DNA from: UBA4132 sp037133675
Lineage (GTDB): Bacteria > Pseudomonadota > Gammaproteobacteria > Methylococcales > Methylomonadaceae
Length of the DNA: 64,000 nucleotides
Reading direction: 5' to 3'
Assembly (NCBI GenBank): GCA_037133675.1
Contig: JBAXNR010000002.1
Coordinates: 36,902 to 100,901, forward strand
The position numbers and the translations under genes were made by a program. Under the pieces are notes generated by a model. The model was not told the origin of the DNA and ran no database searches. It worked only from the letters and a program-made list of their open reading frames with translations. Below, piece by piece: positions 32,843-41,642 of this stretch; positions within the stretch are counted from its first letter, which is position 1, and every line of letters begins with the position of its first letter.

Positions 32843-35338
32843 ATGAGTATCGTATCGCCTAAAGGCTATCAAGAAGACGCAGTTAATAATGCTTTAGAGA
32901 TTTTTCGCTATACCGAAAGCCAGTTACAACAAGCTAATGATGATGAAAGCCGCCGCACGATTAGCGCGTTTAATGGTTGCGTGTTGCTAGAAGCTCCAAC
33001 GGGTGCAGGGAAAACCTTAATGGCGGGTTTGATTGCTGAGGCTTTTTCAAATTGCAATCACCCTAATAACGCCAAAGTCATTTGGTTTTGGTTTACGCCG
33101 TTTAAAAATCTGGTGGAACAAGCTAAAAGTGCGTTAAAAAAAGATTTTAATGGGCTGGCTATTCGTGACTTAAGCAGTGAACGCATTGCCTATAAAGCCA
33201 GTAGTGGCGATGTGTTTGTCACGACTTGGGCTTCGGTAGCGGCGAATAATGCCACGACACGGTTGTTACGGAAAAGTGGTGATATGTCGTTATCCTTGGA
33301 TGTGTTTATTGTTGAATTACGCGAGCTGGGTTTTCGTATTGGTGTGGTGATTGATGAAGCACATCATACATTTAGCAAAGAAAATGAGGCGGTTAAATTT
33401 TATCGGGACATTATGTCGCCTGAGTTTTCGTTGTTGATTACTGCCACGCCTAACGATACCGATGTCGATAAATTTAAAAAAGCCGCAGGCTTAGCTGAAA
33501 TTCATAAAATTCAGGTGTCGCGTGACAGTGCGGTCGATGTTGGGCTGATTAAAGAAGCGGTGAAGTCGATTGCGTATCTTGTCCCTGATAATCAGCAAAT
33601 TCCTATTGATTTGGAATTAACCGCTTTAGAAGATGGTTGGCAGACACATCAAGCCATTAAACGCGAATTAGCTAACTCAAATATAAATCTTGTCCCGTTA
33701 ATGCTGGTACAAATTGACAGTAAAGGCAAAGCGGGAGAAATGACGGTTGAAAAAACGAGACAACGCTTAATAGAATTGGGCGTGCCTGAAGAAGCCATTG
33801 CGTGGTATACCTCCGATGATCCGAATGATGATTTATCAGTGGTGGCGCGTGATGAAAGTAAGGAAGTGTTGATTTTTAAAGTGGCGGCGGCACTGGGTTT
33901 TGATGCTCCCCGCGCTTTTACTTTGGTTTCTTTACGCAGTACACAAAGCACCGATTTTGGTATTCAAGTCGTGGGGCGTATTTTACGCGTACATAGACGT
34001 TTGCAAACGCAAGCGGCGAATAAAACCTTGCCGAATCTATTACGCTTTGGTTATGTGTTTTTAGCGGATAGTGAAACACAAGGCGGTTTGATTAGTGCAG
34101 CAGAAAAAATCAACGCGATTCAAACACAAATGTCCGCGATTACGCCCTATACGTTGCTGGTAAAAACCGCAGGAACAACAGAAGTTCAGGTGTCCTATAA
34201 CGGGCAACTGTCATTATTGCCTAATCCCTATCATCCGCCCGCATGGGAAGAAAAAACCGAAACAGAAAACAATCATCAAAATCCTGTAGCACATGAATAT
34301 AGCGGCGAAAATCTAACGTTATTAGACGCATTATTGGGCAATTTTATTGAGCCAAACACCGATAAAATTGGAGATAAAATACCGCCTAATTATCGCCCGC
34401 CTATTAGTGGCAATCGGCATTATCCTTTACGCGACATCATACCTGTGCAGCTTAAAACCGAGCGCATACCGTTAAGCACAGGATTAGCTGACAGTATTAT
34501 TGCCAAAATACGATTGGATGATGCGCTATTAAATGCAGGATTGCGTAGAAATAGAGAGATTATTCGTCAAACAATTGATATTTTTAATCAAGACGATAAA
34601 TTACTTGAAAATATCCAAGCAAGATTATCAGCGACTGACATAGCGCGACGCGCTCAACTGGTTTTATTTGATGCTGAATTTATTGATGTGCAGGATTTAC
34701 AAAGCACTTTATTGACACGATTAAAATCCGAATATATCCGACATAGAGGCATGGATTTATCTGATAGCGAGTTGATACGCTGTTTACATACAATATTAGT
34801 TTCTTATCCAAAGATAATCCGTAATGCAGCTAAAGCCTATCTAGCCGACTACAAAGAAATTATTTTAACGGCTGAATTACCCAAGGAAATAGAAGCGTCT
34901 GAAGCCATTAATCGGGCGAGTTTAAATAGCTATGGCATTATTCCCACCGATTTAAACGAAACAGAGCGTAAATTTGCACAATTATTAGAAACAGATACCA
35001 GTAAAATAGTGAGTTGGTGGCATAGAAATAAAGATCGTAAACCGTATTCGGTGGGGATTGTGTTACCCAATGGACAGCGTTATTTTCCAGATTTTATTAT
35101 CGGGGTTAATAATCGGACGCATGGCGAAGGGATGTTATTGATTGAAATTAAGGGCGGGCATATTGTAAATAGTGATGATACGCTGGAAAAAATAACCGCT
35201 GAGCATAAAGTGTATGGAAAACCTTTGATGCTCATGTTACAAAATGATGGGCAATTCTGGATTATGCGCTATATTGAATCAACTCATAAAATTGAAAAGG
35301 ATCTGCCGTTTCGAGTTGAAAATATGGGGCAGTATTGA
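32843..35338 (+). CDS. res: Type III restriction enzyme, Res subunit
   Basis: An 831-residue helicase-nuclease. Superfamily 2 motifs in order: Walker A EAPTGAGKTLMAGL (about 47-60), WFTPFKNLVEQ (Ia), VVIDEAHHTF (DEAH box, II), LITATPNDTD (III), FTLVSLRSTQSTDFGIQVVGRILRVHRR (VI). The C-terminal PD-(D/E)xK-type nuclease is visible as YFPDFIIGV ... LLIEIKGG. With Mod it should translocate and cut DNA carrying two suitably oriented unmodified sites. It is intact by length and motifs. It is the last gene of the island, followed by a 367-bp gap and the opposite-strand Anbu operon. Confidence 0.92.
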   Translation: MSIVSPKGYQEDAVNNALEIFRYTESQLQQANDDESRRTISAFNGCVLLEAPTGAGKTLMAGLIAEAFSNCNHPNNAKVIWFWFTPFKNLVEQAKSALKKDFNGLAIRDLSSERIAYKASSGDVFVTTWASVAANNATTRLLRKSGDMSLSLDVFIVELRELGFRIGVVIDEAHHTFSKENEAVKFYRDIMSPEFSLLITATPNDTDVDKFKKAAGLAEIHKIQVSRDSAVDVGLIKEAVKSIAYLVPDNQQIPIDLELTALEDGWQTHQAIKRELANSNINLVPLMLVQIDSKGKAGEMTVEKTRQRLIELGVPEEAIAWYTSDDPNDDLSVVARDESKEVLIFKVAAALGFDAPRAFTLVSLRSTQSTDFGIQVVGRILRVHRRLQTQAANKTLPNLLRFGYVFLADSETQGGLISAAEKINAIQTQMSAITPYTLLVKTAGTTEVQVSYNGQLSLLPNPYHPPAWEEKTETENNHQNPVAHEYSGENLTLLDALLGNFIEPNTDKIGDKIPPNYRPPISGNRHYPLRDIIPVQLKTERIPLSTGLADSIIAKIRLDDALLNAGLRRNREIIRQTIDIFNQDDKLLENIQARLSATDIARRAQLVLFDAEFIDVQDLQSTLLTRLKSEYIRHRGMDLSDSELIRCLHTILVSYPKIIRNAAKAYLADYKEIILTAELPKEIEASEAINRASLNSYGIIPTDLNETERKFAQLLETDTSKIVSWWHRNKDRKPYSVGIVLPNGQRYFPDFIIGVNNRTHGEGMLLIEIKGGHIVNSDDTLEKITAEHKVYGKPLMLMLQNDGQFWIMRYIESTHKIEKDLPFRVENMGQY

Positions 35339-35705
35339 TTTACAATTGTTGCCTTATTCAACACTAAACAGATTTAGCCATTATGGGGATTATTGACCAC
35401 TTGGCTAATCATGACTTCTTATCGTATTCTTACATGACAGTACAATAAGAAATGACAGCTAAAACACGCCTTACCTTCAATAAGCGAATAATCCTTGACG
35501 CTTTAACAGTGGATATGGATCACTCACCACCTCATTCTGCTAATGCAGTTTTTTACATTCTCGAAACTGCTTTTAATTTGAAGTGGACAGGAATCTGGTA
35601 GTGGGTTAAACCTGTTATAGCTTATTAATGACTGCTAGTCTTTTAAAGCACTGGCAGCCATGCTCAAAAGTAAAAACAACAGATTTAACCCGCTACCATT
35701 TTTTC
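35339..35705. other. 367-bp gap between convergent res and Anbu genes
   Basis: The first about 250 bases are AT-rich with no recognisable gene or hairpin. The last part is the inverted-repeat element 35597-35697. This is the right border of the accessory island. Confidence 0.6.
35597..35697. mobile_element. 101-bp MITE-like inverted-repeat element
   Basis: Terminal arms ggtagtgggttaaacctg (35597-35614) and cagatttaacccgctacc (35680-35697) are complementary at 16 of 18 positions. The interior does not code for protein. A partial relative lies at about 27301-27344. It ends 8 bases from the Anbu stop. Confidence 0.5.
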
Positions 35706-36461
35706 CTACAAATTAACCCGCATCACTCTAATCGATTCTTTATTCAAGATAGGTAACGCCGCCATTGCTTCACGCAGTTTGGTTTCCCAGCTACGTCTTA
35801 GCTGCAACATATAGTCATCATCATCATCAAAGCAGTAATATTCTTCCAGACTAAAGCTATTTTTACGATAAATTAGCATCTCCACAGGTGCGCCAACGCT
35901 GGCATTACTGCGTATGGTAGAGTCCATAGACACGAGGCAGCAACGTGCGGCTTCATCTATTGAGGAGTTCAATTTAAGGAATCTGTCCAGTATGGGTTTG
36001 CCGTATTTACTTTCGCCAATTTGTAAAAAAGGCGTGTTCGCTGAACTGGTGATGCTATTGCCTTCTGGATAAACCATATAAGCACCATGTAGATCATCAC
36101 CGATTTGACCCGCCAAAATAAAGCTGGCGGATGGATTAAAGGCGGATTGTCCTTGAGGATTTGAGTGATGCTTCTGTTTTTCAACACTGACATGACCTAA
36201 ATATTCCGCTGCTTCAAACAGGCTTTCCACGGTATTAAAATTGATTGCGGCATTCTTGATTTTGTCACGATGTAATTGCTCTAACACAGCTTGAGTCGTT
36301 GCCAGATTACCCGCACACAGTAAAATAATCTTACGATCACTGTTTGTATCAAAGGCGTGCATTTTGCCATGTGTACTGACATTATCAATACCCGCATTGG
36401 TTCTTGAATCAGAAACCAGAATAAGTCCTTCGTCTATGGAAGCTGCAATACAATAAGTCAT
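35706..36461 (-). CDS. Anbu-type proteasome-like peptidase
   Basis: A 251-residue Ntn-hydrolase of the Anbu (ancestral beta subunit, bacterial proteasome-homologue) family. It starts MTYCIAASIDEGLILVSDSRTNAG. If Met is removed, Thr2 becomes the N-terminal nucleophile, and Asp18 and Lys33 correspond to the proteasomal catalytic Asp17 and Lys33. Then come KIILLCAGNLATTQAVLEQL, FILAGQI, LQIGESKYGKPILDRFL and the conserved RCCLVSMDSTIRSNASVGAPVEMLIY. It is the last gene of the minus-strand operon with transglutaminase, ParA-like, second transglutaminase and ATP-grasp/alpha-E genes, the constant company of Anbu. It presumably forms a self-compartmentalising oligomer in the cytoplasm. Substrate is unknown, perhaps peptides made by the neighbouring ligases. 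Confidence 0.93.
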   Translation of the reverse strand: MTYCIAASIDEGLILVSDSRTNAGIDNVSTHGKMHAFDTNSDRKIILLCAGNLATTQAVLEQLHRDKIKNAAINFNTVESLFEAAEYLGHVSVEKQKHHSNPQGQSAFNPSASFILAGQIGDDLHGAYMVYPEGNSITSSANTPFLQIGESKYGKPILDRFLKLNSSIDEAARCCLVSMDSTIRSNASVGAPVEMLIYRKNSFSLEEYYCFDDDDDYMLQLRRSWETKLREAMAALPILNKESIRVMRVNL

Positions 36462-36495
36462 GAATGTTTAGCCATTGTTGTAAAGTTATAATCAG

Positions 36496-37284
36496 TCAAT
36501 TATCCAGCAAATCAACGCGAACGTCCATGCTGTTCAGTTGACAACCTGAACCAAATTGGTGAAATATCGCGACATCAGCCGCATCACGTCCAAAGGCAAT
36601 AATGACTCTCCCTCCCTTTAGCTCGTGTTGTGTAGGATCAAACGTATACCATCGGTCGCCAATATAAGCCTCAAACCACGCGTGTAAATCCATCGGTTGT
36701 AGATTATACAAATAACCGACCACTAATCTGGCGGGTATGCTAATACTACGGCAAAGAGCTATCGCAACTTGAGCAAGGTCTCTACATACGCCATGCCCTA
36801 AATAATGAACTTCAGTCGCTGATAGAGGATAGTCACTACTGCCAGGGGTGTAATCGATAGACTCTCGAACCCAATCACTGATTTTTCTAACTTGATCGTA
36901 ACCCAGCAACACATCATCTGTTATTTCTCTGGCAAGATCACCAAAGCGATCAGATTCACAATAGCGGCTAGGTAATAAAAAGGGCAATACCTCAGGTGGA
37001 AGCTGTTGTATTTCAACAAAACAGGCTCCTTGCGCTACATCAACATAATCACTAACTACGACCTCAGCGGAGGTATAAATTAATACATCACCCATAGGTA
37101 CAACTAGACGCTGATAGGAATTACCAAAGCTATCGGTACTTTCTATTATCGGCAGAGCGGGCTTAATACTATAAACCTCACGAGTAATCCATTGCTGATA
37201 GCCTCTGAAAGGACGCAATATTAAAATTAAAACACTGGGTTCAACGATCTCAAAACAAAGTTGGCAACTAACCTTTAATTTCAT
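36496..37284 (-). CDS. Transglutaminase-like protein, Anbu operon
   Basis: A 262-residue cytoplasmic transglutaminase-like cysteine peptidase fold protein. Catalytic triad visible: Cys in GHGVCRDLAQVAIALCRS, His in DLHAWFEAY, Asp in WYTFDPTQ. An N-terminal beta-rich domain (LKVSCQLCFEIVEPSVLILILRP) precedes it. I take ATG 37284 (MKLKVSC) rather than a TTG five codons upstream. It follows the ParA-like gene by 26 bases and precedes Anbu by 34. Predicted roles in this gene system are cutting or transferring peptide bonds on a ligase-made peptide tag. Not verified experimentally. Confidence 0.9.
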   Translation of the reverse strand: MKLKVSCQLCFEIVEPSVLILILRPFRGYQQWITREVYSIKPALPIIESTDSFGNSYQRLVVPMGDVLIYTSAEVVVSDYVDVAQGACFVEIQQLPPEVLPFLLPSRYCESDRFGDLAREITDDVLLGYDQVRKISDWVRESIDYTPGSSDYPLSATEVHYLGHGVCRDLAQVAIALCRSISIPARLVVGYLYNLQPMDLHAWFEAYIGDRWYTFDPTQHELKGGRVIIAFGRDAADVAIFHQFGSGCQLNSMDVRVDLLDN

Positions 37285-37310
37285 GTCGATATAATCCAAA
37301 TAGGTAGGCT

Positions 37311-38006
37311 TTAAATTTTAACGGTTTCAATTTCTTTATAAGCATGGTTTAACCAGATTTTAACGCGCTGTCTTTCCAGCAAACCTAAGGCAGTTAGGCT
37401 TTCGGTATCTTTGTTTTTCGCTGCCCAAAAACTGTAACTATTACTATCAATCTTGGTCATAACTGGCGCGTGTAACCGTTTTAGAGTCATCACCTTGGCA
37501 TCAAACGCTAAGGCTCGTTCTTTAACCCCCGACGATTCCAAAATAGTAAACTGTTCATCACGAAGCTGATTCAGCACCAGCACATAATTAACACGGGCGC
37601 GGAATTGATCTAGCAGTTTATTCAACAAATCGACACAATCTTTACCCGAATCCATGACATTCCAATAATAAATCTTAATGTCTAGCTCTTTCGCCAATTC
37701 AAGCACACCTGATTCTTCTATCCACTGCGCCAATGGGTGATGAGTTTGAGCGGCAAGATCAACCAAAATACGCTGTTGCGGATATGCTGAAGCGGTTTCA
37801 ATAATGGCATCCAAACTCTGGTAGTTGTCGATAATAGTCGGTGAGGCGTAGTCGTTATAAAAACGCAATAACGAACCGTGTGATCTATCGGTATCAAAAC
37901 CGATAAACGGCATTTCATGGTCAATAAAATATTGTGCCAATAGCCGCGCAACCACCGATTTGCCTACCCCACCTTTTTCACCGCCGATAAAATGAATGGT
38001 ACTCAT
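37311..38006 (-). CDS. ParA/MinD-like P-loop ATPase
   Basis: A 231-residue deviant-Walker-A ATPase: MSTIHFIGGEKGGVGKSVVARLLAQYF with both the signature Lys and the P-loop Lys, FIGFDTDRSHGSLL (Walker A' like ParA), RILVDLAAQTHHPLAQWI (Walker B, Asp), and VNYVLVLNQLRD. Such proteins position cargo or load metal/DNA complexes by ATP-driven dimerisation. It has no partner ParB/MinE gene nearby. It lies 23 bases after a transglutaminase gene and 26 before the next, inside the Anbu operon, with a good GGAGA ribosome site. It is not a usual named component of that system as I know it, so its presence is a point of interest. Confidence 0.85.
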   Translation of the reverse strand: MSTIHFIGGEKGGVGKSVVARLLAQYFIDHEMPFIGFDTDRSHGSLLRFYNDYASPTIIDNYQSLDAIIETASAYPQQRILVDLAAQTHHPLAQWIEESGVLELAKELDIKIYYWNVMDSGKDCVDLLNKLLDQFRARVNYVLVLNQLRDEQFTILESSGVKERALAFDAKVMTLKRLHAPVMTKIDSNSYSFWAAKNKDTESLTALGLLERQRVKIWLNHAYKEIETVKI

Positions 38007-38029
38007 ATAATCTCCATCAAGTTAAAAAA

Positions 38030-38983
38030 TTATTCCAACCGCAATACATCCACCGACACTGACAAGGTATGTTGACCACCGCCAAAGGCAATACCTTTTA
38101 GCGGCGTGACATCAGCATAATCACGCCCCCATGCCAGTGTGATATGTTGGTCTAACGGTACAGTATTGTTGGTGGGATCAAAATCCAGCCAGCCAGTATT
38201 TGGAATATAAACCGAAAACCACGCATGAGAGGCATCCGCACCAACCAATCGCTGTTGCCCAACTTCGGGTAAGGTTTCCACATAGCCGCTGATATAGCGT
38301 GCGGCGATGTTGTAGGCACGCAAACAACCAATCGCTAAATGGGCAAAATCCTGACAAACACCGCGCCGAAACTTAAGAACATCCGATAAAGGCGTAGCAA
38401 TAGTGGTAAAGCTTGGATCGTAGGTGAAGTCTTTGTAAATCCGCTGCATTAAATCGTGTACAACATCGACTAAAGGACGATTGGGTAGAAATGAACTCTG
38501 TGCATAATCCGCTAGTTCTGCTGTTACTGTTACCATCGGCGAATCAAGTAAGTATTGCCTCGCATCCAGCATTTCAACGCTCTGATCTTGATTTTGTTGC
38601 TGACTTTGACTTTGATTCTGTCCCTGTCCATACTGACTTTGTGATTGTCCTTGCATGGGTGTTTCTTGTAATAGGCTGCGTGCTTGCTCCCACGGCATTC
38701 TATTTGCTAAATCTAGGTTATTTTGTCTGGGAAATAGCGTTACTTCGCTGATTGCTGTGACCGTTAGTTGGGTGTGTGGTCGCTGAATAGCGAAATAAGT
38801 GACATGATTACCGAAAAAATCAAGCCACTCACTAAAATCTGTTGGCGTTGGTTGTATGTCGAAATAACTATGGTGACATTGCTGCTGCCAAAAATTACGC
38901 GGCTGTAATCTAGCTTCATTTTGACATAGTCCGACCGACTGACTGTAGTGATAGAGTGTGGTATGAGTGATTCTATATTTCAC
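38030..38983 (-). CDS. Transglutaminase-like protein with Gln-rich insert
   Basis: A 317-residue transglutaminase-fold protein. The N-terminal bacterial transglutaminase-like domain (MKYRITHTTLYHYSQSVGLCQNEARLQPR) is followed by the catalytic domain with Cys (FRRGVCQDFAHLAIGCLRA), His (DASHAWFSVYIP) and Asp (WLDFDPTNN). An unusual low-complexity insert of Gln/Ser/Gly (about residues 117-137, QGQSQSQYGQGQ-type) separates the two. The start is GTG 38983 with AGGATG upstream. It overlaps the stop of the ATP-grasp/alpha-E gene by GTGA, so the two are translationally coupled. Confidence 0.92.
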   Translation of the reverse strand: MKYRITHTTLYHYSQSVGLCQNEARLQPRNFWQQQCHHSYFDIQPTPTDFSEWLDFFGNHVTYFAIQRPHTQLTVTAISEVTLFPRQNNLDLANRMPWEQARSLLQETPMQGQSQSQYGQGQNQSQSQQQNQDQSVEMLDARQYLLDSPMVTVTAELADYAQSSFLPNRPLVDVVHDLMQRIYKDFTYDPSFTTIATPLSDVLKFRRGVCQDFAHLAIGCLRAYNIAARYISGYVETLPEVGQQRLVGADASHAWFSVYIPNTGWLDFDPTNNTVPLDQHITLAWGRDYADVTPLKGIAFGGGQHTLSVSVDVLRLE

Positions 38984-41550
38984 AGTTCATCCTCATGAGT
39001 AGTGGGCATTACTAGCTGTGAAGTCTGCGAGTGGCTAAAATACGCTTCTGCAATAACGTCTGCAAGCCGCCATAACAAAGCGGTAGTATTCGAGAGCAAC
39101 TGATCCAAATTAATATAGATACCGTCATTTTCATTGACTTGGGTTAATTCCAGCACGTTGCACAAACGTAGGTCAGTATAAGCTTTTAAAATTAACCGCT
39201 CTTCTTCACTGAGATGTCGATTACCTTTTGTTCGTGGCAATGCACTGATATGAATAGATAACTGATGTAGTTGGTATGCAAGTGAGCGAGGATGGAGTTC
39301 ATCCAATAATAGCAGATCAAGCACCAAGGGTAACTGAATATAGGAACGATAGCGACGCTGATAAATCGTTAAACTATCCGTTGAATCCAGCACCGCTTCA
39401 AGTACCTGACTTTGTAACGCATCCTCATGTCGTGATGCCAAGGCTGAACGTAACAAGGCAATCAGTGTTAGCGCACGTTCTAATCTGCGTCCACTGTCCA
39501 GCATTAGCCACGCAGCTTCACGCGTCATGCTTTCGCTGGTTAAGCCTGTAAAGGCTACGATGCCCGTGATTAAATCATCCAGATTAGCCTGTAACTGCTC
39601 GACAGTAATTTCATTATGAAGGACTCGCTGTTGCCAGCGGCGTTGAATAGTATCGACGCTACGCCATGTATCTTGTGACCAAAAATCACGAATACTGAAT
39701 GCGGATTGTACAAAAGCCTGAATATTGGCAGTTAGTGAGCCTTTGCGCTGACCATCTTTTGCCAATGATAGCAACTCATTCTGTGGTGATTCCAACAGTC
39801 GCGCATCGCATTTGACAAAACCAGGATAAGTCCCTGTCACTTGTGTCAAAGTACGCAATAATACCTGTAGGCATTCATTGTCAACCGAGTCTTTAAATTC
39901 TAGCGTTTCGCGTAATTTTTTTAATACAGAACGCAATAGCCGTGAAATAGTTTTTACTCGCTCAATATGACGACCCACCCAAAACAAATTATCAGCAGCA
40001 CGACTGGTCAGTGGTTCAATGACAGGCTCAATCAATTGATTACGCTTAGGTTTCGTCCAGATGCTGACAGGCTTATCGGGTTCAGCCGCTAATACCCAAG
40101 TGTCTTTACTAATGCCGCCTGCCTGATTGGAAACGATAAAATTATCTTTTTGCCGAGCAATGCGCGTTAGTCCACCCGACATCACCACATAATCACCGCC
40201 ACTGGCAACAGTAAAGGTGCGCAATACCGCGTTACGCGCTTCGATATGATGGTCAATAAACGCAGGTAAGGTGGAAAAACTAACTTGTTCCTGTCCAATA
40301 AAAAAATGGGGTTTCGCTAAAATTTGGCTACGCAGTTGGTCTTTATCTTTGCTACTTAATAGACCGCCAAACACTGCATGATTATCCTGATTACGATTAA
40401 TCGGTTTAATAACTAAGTTATCAAGATTTTGCAGTACAAAATCGCGCTCACGCTTTTGTCCGCACCACCATGTTGCAACTGAGGGCAGCTTAAGTTCCTC
40501 ATTTAAAAAATACCGTGATAAGCGCGGCAAAAATGCCAATAGCCCAGAATTTTCCAAAACACTGCTGCCGAGCGGATTAGCAATAGCAACATTGCCACGC
40601 CGCACTGCATCAAGTAAGCCTGCGACACCCAGCTGTGAGTTGCTACGCAATTCCAGTGGATCACAAAAAGAGTCATCAACACGACGTAAAATAACATCAA
40701 CTGCTTGCAAACCTGATAAAGATTTAAGCCAAACACGACCATCACGCACGGTTAAATCATCACCCTGAACCAGCGTAAAACCAAGATAGGCGGCTAGATA
40801 GGCGTGTTCAAAATAAGTTTCATTGAGTGGACCTGGGGTCAGTATGACTATGCGCGGGTCTTCTTTATTGTGGTGTGCAATCTCAACCAGTCCGCTACGC
40901 AGTGCCTTAAAAAACCCAGCTAATCGCCGCACCTGTGTTTCACGAAAAATATCGGGCAACACGCGTGTCATGACGGTACGATTCTCTAAGGCGTAGCCCG
41001 ATCCAGACGGGGCTTGAGTACGGTCATCCAATACCCACATTCGCCCTTTAGGACCACGCGCAAGATTTGCGGAGTAAAGTGTTAGCTGATGCCGTTGATT
41101 TTTCAACAACTCCATACAGGGTCGTAAAAAACCATCATGCGCAAAAATAAGATCAGCGGGTAACAGCCCCTTTTTTAATAAGTTCTGTTTGCCATAAATA
41201 TCTTTAAGAATTAGGTTGAGCAGCTCCGCACGTTGCTTAAGACCTATTTCTATCGTCAACCATTCTTCGCTACTAATCAACAAAGGAATAGGGTCAAGCC
41301 GCCAAGGTCTGGTTAGATTTTGTGCATCGCCATAGACATTATAGGTAACACCATTTTCACGCAACAACCGATGCGCTTCTTTACGCCGCGCTTCGAGTGT
41401 CTCGCTACCCATGCTATCAAGCGCGTCCATAAAACGCTCCCAATAAGGCAATGCCTTGTTTTCAGTGGGATACATTTCATCGTAGATACCAAGTTGGGTC
41501 GCGTAATATTGCACACCAATATCATTGGCAGGGCTGTTGGTGTTACGCAC
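38980..41550 (-). CDS. Fused circularly permuted ATP-grasp + alpha-E protein
   Basis: An 856-residue fusion of the two proteins that are separate at 27489-29880. Residues about 1-490: ATP-grasp ligase (TYNVYGDAQNLTRPWRLDPIPLL, MWVLDDRTQAPSGSGYALENRTVM, RIVILTPGPLNETYFEHAYLAAYLGFTLVQGDDL, DVILRRVDDSFCDPLELR, NLVIKPINRN, SGGLTRIARQ). Residues about 525-856: alpha-E domain (LTSRAADNLFWVGRHIERVKTISRLL, LQLPLVLDLLLLDELHPRSLAYQL). The start is GTG 41550 with AGGA seven bases upstream. It heads the operon fusion - transglutaminase - ParA-like - transglutaminase - Anbu. The presumed reaction is ATP-dependent peptide-bond formation with an unknown substrate. Domain fusion confirms that the separate proteins interact. 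Confidence 0.92.
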   Translation of the reverse strand: MRNTNSPANDIGVQYYATQLGIYDEMYPTENKALPYWERFMDALDSMGSETLEARRKEAHRLLRENGVTYNVYGDAQNLTRPWRLDPIPLLISSEEWLTIEIGLKQRAELLNLILKDIYGKQNLLKKGLLPADLIFAHDGFLRPCMELLKNQRHQLTLYSANLARGPKGRMWVLDDRTQAPSGSGYALENRTVMTRVLPDIFRETQVRRLAGFFKALRSGLVEIAHHNKEDPRIVILTPGPLNETYFEHAYLAAYLGFTLVQGDDLTVRDGRVWLKSLSGLQAVDVILRRVDDSFCDPLELRSNSQLGVAGLLDAVRRGNVAIANPLGSSVLENSGLLAFLPRLSRYFLNEELKLPSVATWWCGQKRERDFVLQNLDNLVIKPINRNQDNHAVFGGLLSSKDKDQLRSQILAKPHFFIGQEQVSFSTLPAFIDHHIEARNAVLRTFTVASGGDYVVMSGGLTRIARQKDNFIVSNQAGGISKDTWVLAAEPDKPVSIWTKPKRNQLIEPVIEPLTSRAADNLFWVGRHIERVKTISRLLRSVLKKLRETLEFKDSVDNECLQVLLRTLTQVTGTYPGFVKCDARLLESPQNELLSLAKDGQRKGSLTANIQAFVQSAFSIRDFWSQDTWRSVDTIQRRWQQRVLHNEITVEQLQANLDDLITGIVAFTGLTSESMTREAAWLMLDSGRRLERALTLIALLRSALASRHEDALQSQVLEAVLDSTDSLTIYQRRYRSYIQLPLVLDLLLLDELHPRSLAYQLHQLSIHISALPRTKGNRHLSEEERLILKAYTDLRLCNVLELTQVNENDGIYINLDQLLSNTTALLWRLADVIAEAYFSHSQTSQLVMPTTHEDEL

Positions 41551-41593
41551 GGCTTATTCCTTATCTGTGTTCTATTAGTAAGTTAGGCTAGCA

Positions 41594-41637
41594 GGAGTGC
41601 AAGCTCTGCTTATATGCGCAGGCAAAGCTTGCACTCC
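41594..41637. terminator. Hairpin between gltA and the ATP-grasp operon
   Basis: Arms ggagtgcaagctctgc and gcaaagcttgcactcc around tatatgcgcag. It lies 5 bases after the gltA stop, on the minus strand. It is a member of the gagtgcaagc repeat family and probably separates the two transcription units. Confidence 0.6.
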
Positions 41638-41642
41638 ACTCA

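Noticed and set aside
37311..38006. Plasmid or chromosome partition parA
   Set aside because: No parB or centromere-like repeats adjoin it and it is embedded in an enzyme operon, so a partition label would be unsupported although the fold is ParA/MinD-like.
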